Source: Termitidicoccus mucosus (GTDB lineage: Bacteria; Verrucomicrobiota; Verrucomicrobiia; Opitutales; Opitutaceae). Taken from it: a stretch of 64,000 nucleotides of DNA. The DNA lies in contig NZ_CP109797.1 in assembly GCF_038725785.1 (NCBI RefSeq), positions 1 to 64,000 of the forward strand. Direction: 5' to 3'. The notes beneath the pieces were generated by a model. The model ran no database searches and was not told the DNA's origin. It was given only the letters and a program-made list of their open reading frames with translations. Below, piece after piece: positions 46,723 through 57,535 of the stretch. Numbering within the stretch: position 1 is the first letter of the stretch; the number at the start of each line of letters is the position of its first letter. The position numbers and the translations under genes were made by a program.

Positions 46723-46750
46723 TTTTAAGTTTGGGCTATTAACCTAATAC
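46723..46750 (+). promoter_or_regulatory. Shared transfer promoter, site 4 (pilus operon)
   Basis: TTTTAA (46723-46728) and TAATAC (46745-46750), 16 bases apart, with TTGGGCTATTAACCTAA across the spacer and -10. The palindrome is weaker here. ATG 46760 is nine bases after the -10 box, which implies an almost leaderless message. Confidence 0.65.
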
Positions 46751-46759
46751 GCAAATATC

Positions 46760-48239
46760 ATGAAAATCATAAAAGCTAGAATCTTATTCCTTCTGACCAC
46801 GGCCCTATCATTAGGGGCGAATTTGGCATCGGCTCAGATAGTCAACTATCAGGTTGAAATGCGTCAGGGCGGACCAAATTGGGGGACAGATATGGTTCCC
46901 TGATGTATCATACTTCCCGACAGGAAGGAGAGGCCCTTGGCGGCGGCGATTGATAGCATGGTGCATCACCTTCGCTACACCTATGGTTCAAATCCGGTTA
47001 ACGACAGATATATGTGCGGCTCCTGTGGAGCTGATTTGAAAGCCAAGCTTATTGCAAAATTCGGGAATGGAAAGCCTCGCCTCCTACTTCGACTGTATCA
47101 TACATGGCTATTCCAATTCATGGGCATGGCGTAACTTCAGGACACGCTCAGTCATTTTACTGGTGGCCCATGACCATCACGTATATCGCTCCATCGGAGA
47201 CATGGACTCCTTTCGATGAACCGAATGGAGATAAATATTTATATAAAGATTGGTATGTGCTGGATGCTAGCAACTTGCAACGTGTATGGCGTCAGAATTG
47301 GCGAAAAGGTGAACGCTGCACCAGCGGAGCATCGCTTAGAACGTAATGTTGAAAATTACTTCAAGGATGAACCGAGATAAAGCCAATGGGCGATCCTTCA
47401 TTTTGGGAGTATTTTGATGTCATGGTCCGCAACTGGTATGATGCCGGCGACTGGGCACCGCTGGCATCCACAGTTGCTTACGGTCAGGTTTTCACGCAAA
47501 CGAAAGTTCAGAAGCAGGACTGGCAAAAGGGCGAACGATGCACGGTCGGGCCGAAAAAGGGCGAGACGCGGAATGTCATCGACTACACCAAGGAACGCCT
47601 GCAAACCCAGACCACGACCGGCCTCGCCGAGGAATGGGAGCCTTTTGACATACCGGTCGGCGGCTGGTATGACACCTCCAATTGGACACCCGACCCATCG
47701 ACGATTCCCCACGGGCAGGCTTTTACGCAGACCAAAACCCAGCGCCAGAACTGGCGCAAAGGCGAGCGATGCATCGTGGGGCCGGCGCCGGAACGGAGCG
47801 CAACGTCGTCCCCTACCCTCGCGATCAGACCATCACCCAATCGGCGACCGGCACGCAGGAGATCTGGAATCAGGTCTATTGGTGGACCGACTGGTATCCG
47901 ATCACCGATTGGGAGCCGGCTGACCTGTCGAAGGTTCCCGTCAATACAACGGTCACTCAGACCATGCATTTCAGGCGCGATCAATTCATGAAGGAGGTCA
48001 GCAATCTGAACAACATCCGCAACGACCAGACTTATATACAGTCTGAATTTCGCAGCGAGACGAGGCAGGCGCAGGGGACGCAGCCATTGCCGACCGATGC
48101 CACCGTCAAGGTAAAGCCGAAGGCCCCGGAGGTCAAAGTTCAAAACTCCCAAACCAAGGGCGGCGCGCAAATCAGCGTGGAAGACAAAAATGACATTACG
48201 CACCGTTATCAGTTCTCGCCCTTCCCCTCTCACTCTTGA
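46760..48239 (+). CDS. Secreted Trp-rich repeat protein (possible pilus-associated adhesin)
   Basis: MKIIKARILFLLTTALSLGA, then NLASA, is a signal peptide. From 47200 a unit of about 70 residues recurs: WYVLDASNLQRVWRQNWRKG; WYDAGDWAPLASTVAYGQVF, TQTKVQKQDWQKGERCTVGP; WYDTSNWTPDPSTIPHGQAF, TQTKTQRQNWRKGERCIVGP; and WTDWYPITDWEPADLSKVPV, NTTVTQTMHF. Each unit has conserved Trp, FTQT and one Cys in KGERC. The N-terminal 150 residues are broken by several shifts. The gene heads the pilT-secretin-pilB operon, so a tip or surface role is plausible. Its last codons and stop lie in a repeat family 1 fragment. Confidence 0.6.
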
Positions 48240-48309
48240 GAGGGAACCCTCCGCTGTGCGCAGGGCGCGCTGGCGCGGCTTCGCCGCATACCCTGTGCTC
48301 GCTCCGCCG
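48217..48309. repeat. Modular repeat family 1, fragment at a coding 3' end
   Basis: CTTCCCCTCTCACTCTTGAG, AGGGAACCCTCCGCTGTGCG and GTGCTCGCTCCGCCGA match the right third of the element. It encodes the last residues (SPFPSHS) and stop codon of the Trp-rich protein and ends 17 bases before pilT. Confidence 0.75.
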
Positions 48310-48326
48310 AAACAACAAATATCATC

Positions 48327-49399
48327 ATGATCAAATTGAAAGAGAATCCCGGCTTGGTTGCGATGAACGCACCTTTCATTGAGCCGATTGAGCATGGCGT
48401 CTCCATGGGCGCCTCCGACATCACGCTCTGCGCCGACATGCCCGTGATTTATCGCGTGGAGGGGCAGCTTCTGTTCGGCAAAAGACTGCCAGAGAATCAT
48501 TTTAACGAACTCCACACCTTCCTTGAGCAGACCGGCGCGCGCCGTCACCTGAAAAATCACGACAGCCTCAGTTTTGACCACGATGGGAGCCGCTTCCGGC
48601 TGTCCTATTATTCCAGCGAGGATGGGGATACCATCGAGCTGCGTCTTTGCCAAAGGCCCCGCGCCCTCTTGCCGAGCTTGGGGTCCCCGCAGGTTTCCTG
48701 AAATTATTGGACGCCCCCGCGGTATCATCATCGTCACGGGCACGACCGGCTCTGGTAAAACGACGACCTTGGGTGGAGCCATCGACCAGATCAACTCCAC
48801 GCAAAGTCATAAAATCATCACGCTGGAGGACCCCATTGAGATAAGGCACGAGAACAGAAAATCCATCGTCAAGCACCGCGAGCTGGGCAGGCACTTCCAA
48901 TCATTTCCCGAGGCGATCCGGGCCGCCATGCGGCAGGACCCTGACATCATACTGTTGGGCGAGCTACGCGACCCGGAAACCATGAGCGCGGCCCTCACCG
49001 CCGCCGAGACCGGGCACTTGGTGTTCGCCACCGCGCATACCAAGGACGCTGCCGGCTGCGTGTCCCGCGTCCTCGATGCGCTGCCGGTTCCGACGCACTG
49101 GCGTCCCTCGCTGGTTCGCTCGTGGGGTGCTTGCCCAGCAACTCATTCCGGCACCGACGGCAAGCGCGTGGCGGCTTTCGAGCTTTTAATCAACACGCAG
49201 GCCGTGCGCAACTGCATCCGCGAAAAACGCATTGACCACATCCGCGACGAGATCGGCCGCAACAGCACCCGGGCATGGTCACAATGGATTACTCGCTCGA
49301 ACAGCTCGTGCGCACGCGCCGCATCACCAAGGAGACCGCCCTGTCCTTTGCATGAACCAGGCGGAATTAAAGCGAAAACTCGACCAGCTTCCCTCATGA
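48327..49399 (+). CDS. pilT: PilT-type retraction ATPase
   Basis: MIKLKENPGLVAMNAPFIEP, GASDITLCADMPVIYRVEGQ is the usual N-domain start. Walker A is GIIIVTGTTGSGKTTTLGGA (about 48720-48775). Then come HKIITLEDPIEIRHENRKSI, HFQSFPEAIRAAMRQDPDII, LLGELRDPETMSAALTAAET and GHLVFATAHTKDAAGCVSRV. The tail has RVAAFELLINTQAVRNCIRE and AMNQAELKRKLDQLPS. About 355 residues; shifts near 48650, 49100 and 49275. Its stop overlaps the secretin start (ATGA). Together with PilB it implies a pilus that both extends and retracts. Confidence 0.9.
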
Positions 49400-50967
49400 A
49401 TACTTACCAACGACTCATTATCGCCGGCGTTGCCGTCGCTCTTGCAATCACCGGCCGGGCCGTAACCCCGACCCGTTCCGAATTTCATGCGCGTCGGCGA
49501 TCTTGCGGCCGAAGGCGCCCTGCCTTTGGCGCCAGGCTCAAAATCCCGCCGCGGCAGCGCGTCCGTCACCGAGGATACCGATCCGATTGACGCCATCCTC
49601 GATGCCGGGCGCGCCCCATCACGTTCGAGGGGACCGAGATTGCCGCCGCTTTCTACCAGTTGGGCTCCTACGGGCTCAACATCAATGTTGACCCCGACGT
49701 GACCGGCACCGCGTTGCTTCGCTTCAACGGCGGCACGCTGCGCGAGCTGATCGACGCGCTGCTTGAAACCAACGACCTGTTTTGGACGCGCAAGAGGAAC
49801 ATGTTTTATGTGAAGCGAACGCAGGTGGAATTTTACTATATCGAATATCCCGGTGAACCGCACCACCAGCTCCCAGACCGCGATCAGCCTCAGCCCGAGC
49901 ACGCAGTCGGGCGGCTCCACGAACTTCGCCAATAACGGCGTCAACGCCGTCCAGCTTAATAATTCTGTCAATGCCCTTGGCAACGGTGCCTATGGCATAC
50001 AGGGGACAACAGGGACTCCACTCAGTTTCAAATTTCCGAAAAAACGAGGACACGCATTGGTCCGGGGTTGAAAATGACATCAAGAGCCAGGTGCAGAAAG
50101 ATGAGAAAATTGTCCTCAACAAATTCAGCGGCATGCTGACGGTGGATACGACGCTCAAACGCCATGCATTTTGGAAATCCTATATCGAGCGACTCAACAA
50201 GCGCATCAATGCGCAGGTGTTGATTGAGGTCCGTATCGACGAGGTTGTCCAACAATGAGCATAAACTCGGCATCGACTGGACCCAGATTTCCACGGCCAT
50301 TGAAAACGCCGCCACGGTGGGGCCGATTCAGACCACAACCGACATCACCACCATCGGCAGCCAAACGCTGGCTGGCGACACCCTTCTGGGCAATTTCAGC
50401 GTCGGCAAGCTCTCCGCCGCGTTCGCGGCTCTCCGGCAGCAGGGCGAAATCAAAACGCTTCTCAAACCGTCGATTCGCCTCCTCAACAACCAGAAGGGGT
50501 TTGTGAAGGCCGGCGACGACAAGACGTTCTGGAGTCTCTATTCCAACATCACGATCAACAACAACTCGATCACGCCGCAAACCACGACGCAGAAGATTTA
50601 TCAGGGGCAGCGCCAGACTTTCGGCGTCGTTCTGCCCGTGACCGCGCAGATCAGTGACGACGGGTGGGTGACATTGGTCATCGAGCCGGCGCGCACCGAT
50701 TTGAAGGGCACCGATGTTTCGCCGGACGGTGAGCAGACTTCGCCGACCACCGCCGACCAGCGCATTTCCACGATGCTCCGGCTTCGCGATAATGAATCCG
50801 CCATTATCGGCGGCCTCAGCAACGAAACCAGTGGCGAGCAGACGCGCGGGGTCCCCGGCCTCAGCGCCATCAAATTCCTTGGTTTGGGCAAACTGTTCAG
50901 GACGGATGCCAAATTTACGACGATCTCCGAACTCGTCGTGACCGTCAGCGTGAAGATTATTCAATGA
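49396..50967 (+). CDS. Secretin (PilQ/GspD/PilN family)
   Basis: MNTYQRLIIAGVAVALAITG is a signal peptide. An N-domain follows (YQLGSYGLNINVDPDVTGTA; LRFNGGTLRELIDALLETND), then KNRISAQV-like NKRINAQVLIEVRIDEVVQ, and the C-terminal secretin core: GEIKTLLKPSIRLLNNQKGF, FGVVLPVTAQISDDGWVTLV, ISTMLRLRDNESAIIGGLSN, RGVPGLSAIKFLGLGKLFR, ending [12 protein letters not shown]. About 520 residues with shifts in the N-terminal half. A segment at about 49512-49556 matches the family 1 module also found in the 40287 gene. It forms the outer-membrane pore; ATGA overlap with pilB. Confidence 0.9.
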
Positions 50968-52670
50968 GTCACAAACAACCAGCTTTTCAGTTGCCGCGCG
51001 CAAGCACGCAGACGGCGGCGCCGATGCCGCCGGTCTCGATGCAGCTCCTCAACCACAAGGCCACCGACCCATTCTGGCTTGGGCGCCGGCTGGTGGAGTT
51101 GAAACGCATCACGCCGGCGCAACTGGAAAGCGCGATCGACAACTTTCGCAAGCGCCCCAGTGACGGCTTCCCGCGCATCCTCGAAAGGCTCTCGCTCATC
51201 GACCAGAAAGTCGCGGCGCAATTCATAGCCGAGCATTTTAATCTCAAAAATCGACATCGCCCTGGTTCCGTTCCCCGGAGACCGGCAAATTGCTGCCTTT
51301 GATTCGGGCGCGCAACTATGTCGCGTTTCCCGTCCGGGCCGACGCCTCTTCCGTCGTGATCGCCGTTGCGGACCCCAGCGATACAACGTGCAGGAAGCCT
51401 GCGCGGATTTCTCCGGCAAGTCGGTTTCAATCGTCGTTGCACCGCGCAACGACATTCTCACCGCCATTGAGGCGGTTTACAGCCCATTGCCGGCAACCAA
51501 TCCGAAGGAATTGCTGGCTGAAATCCTCAACGACGCCGTCACGCACCGGCCGCGGACATTCACTTTGAGCCGAAGCCGCAGGGCATCCATATCCGCTACC
51601 GTATCGACAACGGCATGGTGCACAGCGCCTATTATGATGACGCCATGAAGATCGGGCTCATTCAGGCCATCAAGAATCTGGCGAAACTCGATCTGGCGCA
51701 AACCAAGCTGCCGCAGGACGGGCAGGCGCGGCATAGCATCGGTTCCACCACATTCAATCTGCGCGTCAATACCCTGCCCACCATCCGGGGCGAGGCGGCG
51801 GACATCCGCATCCGGATGAAACGCGCGATTTCGGCACCCTGAAAAGCTCGGGCTGTCTCCCGAGCAAATCGCGTTGTTCATGCGCATTATCACCGTGCCC
51901 AACGGTATCATTTACGTGACCGGGCCGACCGGCTCCGGCAAGACCACGCTGCAATATGCCTTGCTCGCAACCCAGGACTTGAGCGACGTCGTCGTGATTA
52001 CGCTGGAGGACCCGTTGAGTATCAAATTTACCAATACACGCAGTGCTCGATTGACGAGGCGGTCGGGCGCACGTTTCCGCTGATGATGCGCGCGGCTCTC
52101 CGTCACGACCCGACGTCATCCTCATCGGCGAAACACGCGACTTGGAGACCGCGCGCACGTCGATACAAGCGGCCTCGACCGGCCACGTTGTCTTCTCGAC
52201 GATGCACACCAACGACGCTTCCAGCGCCGTTGCGCGCCTGATAGATCTCGGCATTGAGCCGTTCCTTATCACCTCGGCGGTCAAGGCGGTCTGCGCCATA
52301 CGCCGGTTCAGAAGCTCTGCACCTGCAAGCAGCCGCCCAAACCGGAATTGCTCGCCTACTTCCGCGAGGAATTTGGCGAGGGCGATTATATGGTCCCGGC
52401 CGGCTGCGAACACTGCAAGAACACCGGCTACAAGGGCCGGACCGCCATTCTCGAAATTTTCCCCTTACCGACGACAGCACCGCAGAGCTGATTTTGAAGA
52501 AAGTTCCCATCGGCGAATTGCGCCGCCATCTTCGCTGCCTGCCGGCAGACTCGCATGACCCGGCCAAGCGTTACCCGACGATGTATGACGACGGGCTCGC
52601 AAAAGCGAAGGAAGGCATCACCTCGATAGCCGAGGTTCTGGCCGGTGGCAAAGGAAGACCCGTCGAATGA
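50964..52670 (+). CDS. pilB: PilB/GspE-type pilus assembly ATPase (complete copy)
   Basis: The full gene starts at ATG 50964, overlapping the secretin stop. [20 protein letters not shown] is followed by [20 protein letters not shown] and [20 protein letters not shown], the N-terminal GspE/MshEN type. The catalytic part is as described for 1-1465: HFEP, Walker A near 51922, Asp box, His box, four cysteines near 52320-52430. Here the true end is readable, [11 protein letters not shown]. Shifts remain near 51250, 51548, 51812, 52012, 52100 and 52465. About 568 residues. Confidence 0.94.
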
Positions 52671-52686
52671 TTTTCCCCGCATCACC

Positions 52687-53465
52687 ATGAACAAAACAAC
52701 AAGCATCCACCGTAAACTAAATCGCGGACGAAAGGCCTTCACTCTTATCGAGGTCCTTATTGTCGTCGCCATCATCCTCGGCCTCGCGGCCCTCGGCATT
52801 CCCGGATACCAGTATGCCATGAAACGCAGTGAAATCACCGGCGTTTTGGGCGCGGTTCACAACGTCGAGACCGCTGTCGTGCATTTTCGCACTAAGCCCG
52901 GCGGGATGCGTATCCCGCCGATCACCGAATCGACTTCCGCCTCCGCGTTCAGCCTCAACAGCGGCAATTCCGCCTTGAGCGGAGCCGATGCAGCCATCCT
53001 GTCCAAGGCTTGCACACTGGATTCCGCGATGCTGGCGGAGGGCTTCCTGTCCAAACCGCTCAACCTTAAACTCGGCTTTAACGAAAACCGGCCGCCACGG
53101 CGGTTGATATGATATGGGACGTAAAAACAATCGCTACGACACGTCCACCGCCGACACCGCGCCGACAGCCGACCACGGGCGCAATGCCCATGTCGAATGT
53201 GTCGTCGCGGCGGCTACGCAACCGACCGCGCCGGACGGCACTTTTTCAAGCTCACAACCTCGACCACCATGCCGGTGAAGGCGCGTATTGTATATCTTTA
53301 TGTGCCAGGCGTGCCGACCGACCGCTGTGCCGACATCGCCAACGAATACGAAAACACCGCCGATGCCACCACCACTGCGGCAAAATTTTCGGCCCCGTCA
53401 CCTATACCGCTCCGGATGAGAATACCGGACTGAGCAACCTGTATATCTATATAACCCACTTCTGA
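52687..53465 (+). CDS. Type IV prepilin (second copy)
   Basis: Same gene as 1482-2247. This copy is the better one at the start: the frame is unbroken from MNKTTSIHRKLNRGRKAFTL through AALGIPGYQYAMKRSEITGV to LKLGFNENRPP. Breaks near 53100, 53127 and 53248 remain, each in a run of one base, before the end NLYIYITHF. Confidence 0.87.
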
Positions 53466-53466
53466 A

Positions 53467-54721
53467 ATGGCCTCAATCCCCGTCCTTTGGTGGGACAACA
53501 CCGTTGTCGCCGCCGTCAACATCAATCATCCGGTGTCAACCGTCCTTCCGACGGACGGGGACAGCATTTTGCATTCTGCGGTTTCCTCGAAGGGCTCTCG
53601 CCGACCCCCAAGGCAATTCGGCTCTTTTATGCCACCAGCACGCTTGAAGTCGTCGCCACGCCCTGTCCGAAAACCGGCGACCGGCAGCTTATGCAAAGGT
53701 GCTAGGGCCGAAATTCGACGCGATCAAAATCCGGCAACAGCCTGGTCGGCGCACAAGCCGCGCACGACTGGAAGCGGTGCGGCCACGGTGCTCTATATCG
53801 AGCAACAACCACGCCTGCAACGACTGCGCTCCATCCTCCAAGATCGAGGCATAACACTGGATGCGGCGTTTCCCTGACCTCATTGATTGATCTCGCGCCC
53901 GAAGCCGTGCCGGCCAAACCTCTTATCGCCCTGTTCCACAGCGACGAAGGCGCGGCGATTGCTGGTCCACGCCAGAAGGCGACCGCCACACGGCATTTTT
54001 AGAGGCGAAAACGCCGGGGAGCGTCTGACGCATGACCTTGACACGGGCTTTGCCGCGTTCGCTGGCAAAGCCGACCCGGTGTTCATTGCCGTCAACGCAT
54101 CGTCGCAACCGATGGACGAGGCGATGCTTCCAAGAAAACCGGCCAAGTATTACAATGTCGCAGAGTTCATCACACTCGGCTTGCGCCTCACTCCACGAGA
54201 TTTGCTCAACCTGCTTCCGCCGCCGCCAAGCCTTACCATCAATACCGCCATCTTCGCCGTCGGTCTCGTTGTCGCGGGCGTCGCTCTTTTCAAGGGTTCG
54301 GTTGAGCGCTCTGCATACCGCGCGCACCAGCCGCCGCGTTCAGGAGGCTCAGGAAGCCCAGCTTGCGAAGGACAATGAGCGTTACAGCGCAAACAAGGCT
54401 CAATTCGACAGACAGCAGGCGTTTCTGGACGATTGCACAATCGCCTCTCAGGTGAAAACCAAGTTCATCGAGGCGGTTGGCCGGCCCCAGCAAATTACCA
54501 TTCGTTCAATGACGCTCAACGAACAGTCGTGGAGTATCGCCGGCACGCTGCACCGAGGAGCGGCCGTAAAGCCAAGTCCGCTCGATGCGTTCATCAGCCA
54601 GCTCGGACAAAACGCCTCCTGGACCATCAACGCCGGCGACAAGCCGGCCGCCCCAAAGCAGGTGGCGGGCAGCGACCAGCGCCCCGTCGAGTTCACCATC
54701 ACAGGAGTATTCAATAATTAA
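53467..54721 (+). CDS. PilM/PilN (GspL)-like inner-membrane protein (second copy)
   Basis: Same gene as 2249-3500. This copy gives an unbroken C-terminal part from RVQEAQEAQLAKDNERYSAN through EAVGRPQQITIRSMTLNEQS, WSIAGTLHRGAAVKPSPLDA to EFTITGVFNN, which the first copy loses. Confidence 0.62.
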
Positions 54722-54725
54722 ATAC

Positions 54726-55257
54726 ATGAATGCCGCACCCAAGAAATCCGCCATCGTTTTTCTTTCCGTCGCGATCTTCGCCGTCATCGCCATCAACGCG
54801 GTCCGCATCGTCTATCCGCCAAGCCGGGCGGTCAACAGCGCGAAAATTTCGCAGCTCCAACGAGAGCAGCAGGAGTTGTCCAGATACAACAGCGACAATC
54901 TGCGCAGCATCGAGCAGCGCGTTTCCGATCTGAAACGGCAGCTCTGGACTGACTCAGCCTTCGCCGTCTGGAAAAGAACAACCTTCCCGATGGCTGGATT
55001 GCCCAGAACTCAGCCCCGCGGATGCGAGGGAGGTGCGCGCGCGCCGTTTCGCCATCCAGCGGCCCAACGCCACCAGCCAGCACTGGGATGAAATCCTCAA
55101 CGTCCTTCGCGCATCGGAGAGCAACCGTTGCATCAATGTCCAGACCGTTTCACTCGCCACGCGAGGCGGTTACTCCGGCAGCCGCGAGTTCGCCCAGTGC
55201 ACCATTTTCGCCACATTTTTCTTCTCAACCTCTGATTTCAAGACGACCCAGCCATGA
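54726..55257 (+). CDS. PilO (GspM)-like protein (second copy)
   Basis: Same gene as 3505-4034, with the ATGA overlap at 55254. The two copies differ near 54975 and 55040 in runs of A and of GC, so the stretch after KRQLWTDSAFAVWK is uncertain in both. Confidence 0.6.
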
Positions 55258-55966
55258 AACTGCACGAGAAATTATCAAATGCCCGCGACGCCGATATCGC
55301 CACCGGCTCGAATCAGCATACAAGGAGGCGTTGGAAAAGGATAAGGTCGATTTGACGCATTTGGCCCGCGGCTTGGATACCGTTACGGATTTGGACGGAA
55401 ATTCGCATCCCAGACGCTTTGGATTTGTTGCAGCGGATATTAATAAGGGCCTTCGTTACGGCATTGGTTACATGGGACGGCAACCCGTTTATCAGTCTTA
55501 CTCGGATCATCATTTGCATAGGGGACGCACTGGCAATCCTATGATGCTTCACACGCCGAGTCGCCGGCTGAATTGCTCGACAAGGTAAACAAATGGCATG
55601 CGGCATTTCTTGCTAAAACTCCTCGTTACAGTGTGCGCACAATAGGCCCCAGCTCGAGCGAGATCGACAGAATTTCCTTTACGAAACGCCCGCACAGGCT
55701 GTTTCCGGTCTGGACAATACCGACCAGCGGCTTTGCGCGGACATCAAGCTGATAGACAACCATACCAATTCCGTGGTTGGAAGATGGGCCTGGTCCGAAG
55801 GGAACGGAGAATACCGGAAAGAAGGATCGCCCTGTATTCGGCACCTTTGCAGCAGGCCGCCCAGTCCCTTGGAATCGAAAACAAAGCCGCGCTCCGCTGC
55901 CAAAATCAGCGTTTAACCCCTTACCGCGCCGGCATGACGCCGGTGCGGTCTTCAAAAAATGCCTAA
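55254..55966 (+). CDS. Uncharacterised pilus-operon protein (second copy)
   Basis: Same gene as 4031-4749. This copy has an extra C near 55303 (CCACCGG) and has lost bases near 55472 and 55555 that the first copy keeps. The last part (QAAQSLGIENKAA) lacks three bases relative to the first copy near 55892. Confidence 0.5.
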
Positions 55967-56346
55967 AAACAACCAGACGAAGTCACATCGGAGAAACCAA
56001 AAACGGGCTCACGCCATCAATATGATGTCGCTCCAAGTCACCGCAGCCACCGATCTGCGCGAACACACCGGCAAAACGACAATGAATGGGCCACTGTATT
56101 TGCCATCCATAACAAATACCGGGGCAAAAAACGACCCCAAGGCCATCCCGGTCACCATCCATTTCGGCCCCAGACCTGGCCTTGGCAAAAGCCACGATCA
56201 AAGGGGCTCATGTTCACCGTCGTCGGTGAACTCGATTATGATAAGGTCGTGGACGACTCCGGCTCCGAAAAGGAGTTTTATAAGGTGCATGCACTCCAAC
56301 TGAGCCCGCCTCCAAAAAGGCCGAAGCGGATGCTGAAAAATCGTAA
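55959..56346 (+). CDS. SSB-like small protein (second copy)
   Basis: Same gene as 4742-5128. It keeps NTGAKNDPKAIPVTIHFGP in one frame, which supports the reading of the middle strand, but has one base fewer than the first copy in the DNA for LALAKAT. Confidence 0.45.
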
Positions 56347-56363
56347 CCTTCAATCTCTCCACC

Positions 56364-56561
56364 ATGCCTCAATTCGATATTCCCGAGGAAGACCTCGTCG
56401 CCATAAAGAGCGCCCAAAAGCTCATCGCCAGCGAGCTTGGCGCTGACCTCATTCCAACCGACCAACTGGTTCAGATCGTGGTCAAGTCCGTGGACAGCCA
56501 TGCTCTGGCTGTTGGCGTTCTCAATTCCATGGGTTCCAAATCGCTTGAACCACCTGAATAA
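56364..56561 (+). CDS. Conserved small acidic protein, 65 aa (second copy)
   Basis: Identical to 5146-5343. Confidence 0.65.
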   Translation: MPQFDIPEEDLVAIKSAQKLIASELGADLIPTDQLVQIVVKSVDSHALAVGVLNSMGSKSLEPPE

Positions 56562-56657
56562 AATTTCACGTCGAAGTCTTATCGACCGGGCTTAATTGCC
56601 AACTGGCAGGCCGTCCAGCCCGCACCAATGGACGGTTTTAGAAAGGATAAATATCCT

Positions 56658-57047
56658 ATGGCACAAAAACTCAGCCAAAACTCGCGGCTCCTGCCGCTTC
56701 CCAGAATGAACCGGTCATCAACGAGGAGATTCAAACCAAAATCAATGCGTTCCGCGCACAGAATCCCAAGTTTGTCGAATACTTGAGACAGCTTCCGCGC
56801 GAACGCGTCGAGAATATGGCGATTCTCCGCAAGATCGAGCAGGCCGAGCAGAAGGAACGCTTCCGCCAAGCTTCAAGCGTAAAGCTTGAGGCTTGGCTCA
56901 ACGTCCGAAATCGCGACCCAGATCGCCGAAAGGGTTGCCACGCTCCCCGCAGAAAAGCAAGCCGGCGCCCGAATCAACATGATTCGTTCCGCCATCGAGC
57001 GACAGGCGTTGCAACAAGTTCAGTCTGGACCAAAGGTAGCCGTATAA
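56658..57047 (+). CDS. Small helical protein (second copy)
   Basis: Same gene as 5440-5830. It has five A residues after MAQ (first copy four) and lacks a short AAA run near 56898 that the first copy keeps in LKTSEIATQIAERV. Confidence 0.6.
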
Positions 57048-57216
57048 CGGTTCTTTTACCGATATCCGTTATCTTCACTCCCTGTCCTGTGCTATCTATC
57101 TTAGCTATGGGCAGGGAGTTTCTATATGGGCCAAAAACTATTGCATTTAAAAAATCCATTATAAATGTAAAACACTATCATGCCAATAATTACCCCAATC
57201 GATTCCTTTATCCCCG

Positions 57217-57426
57217 TCGCGGGGTCGCGGGTCGCGGGTCGCGGGTCGCGGGTCGCGGGTCGCGGGTCGCGTCGCGGGTCGCGGGTCGCGGGGTCGCGGG
57301 TCGCGGTCGCGGGTCGCGGGTCGGGTCGCGGGTCGGGTCGCGGGTCGCGGGTCGCGGGTCGCGGTCGCGGGGTCGGGTCGCGGGTCGCGGGTCGCGGGTC
57401 GCGGGTCGCGGGTCGCGGGTCGCGCC
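57217..57426. repeat. GGGTCGC heptamer tandem array (second copy)
   Basis: About 30 units, more regular than at 6001-6190. The flanks are the same, so the length difference is inside the array. Confidence 0.9.
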
Positions 57427-57535
57427 ATTAAATTTTTTCTATTTTTTCTAAAGTCAAGTCCGCCTGTCGGATTGCCTCCATGGGCCGCACTTTTCATGAA
57501 TACCCGCTTCGATTCGGTGACAAGGGAGGGACGGT

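Noticed and set aside
48327-49399. PilT gene as VirB11
   Set aside because: The motifs GELRDPETMSAALTAAETGHLV and its neighbours (secretin, PilB) are those of PilT, and it is far from the virB operon.
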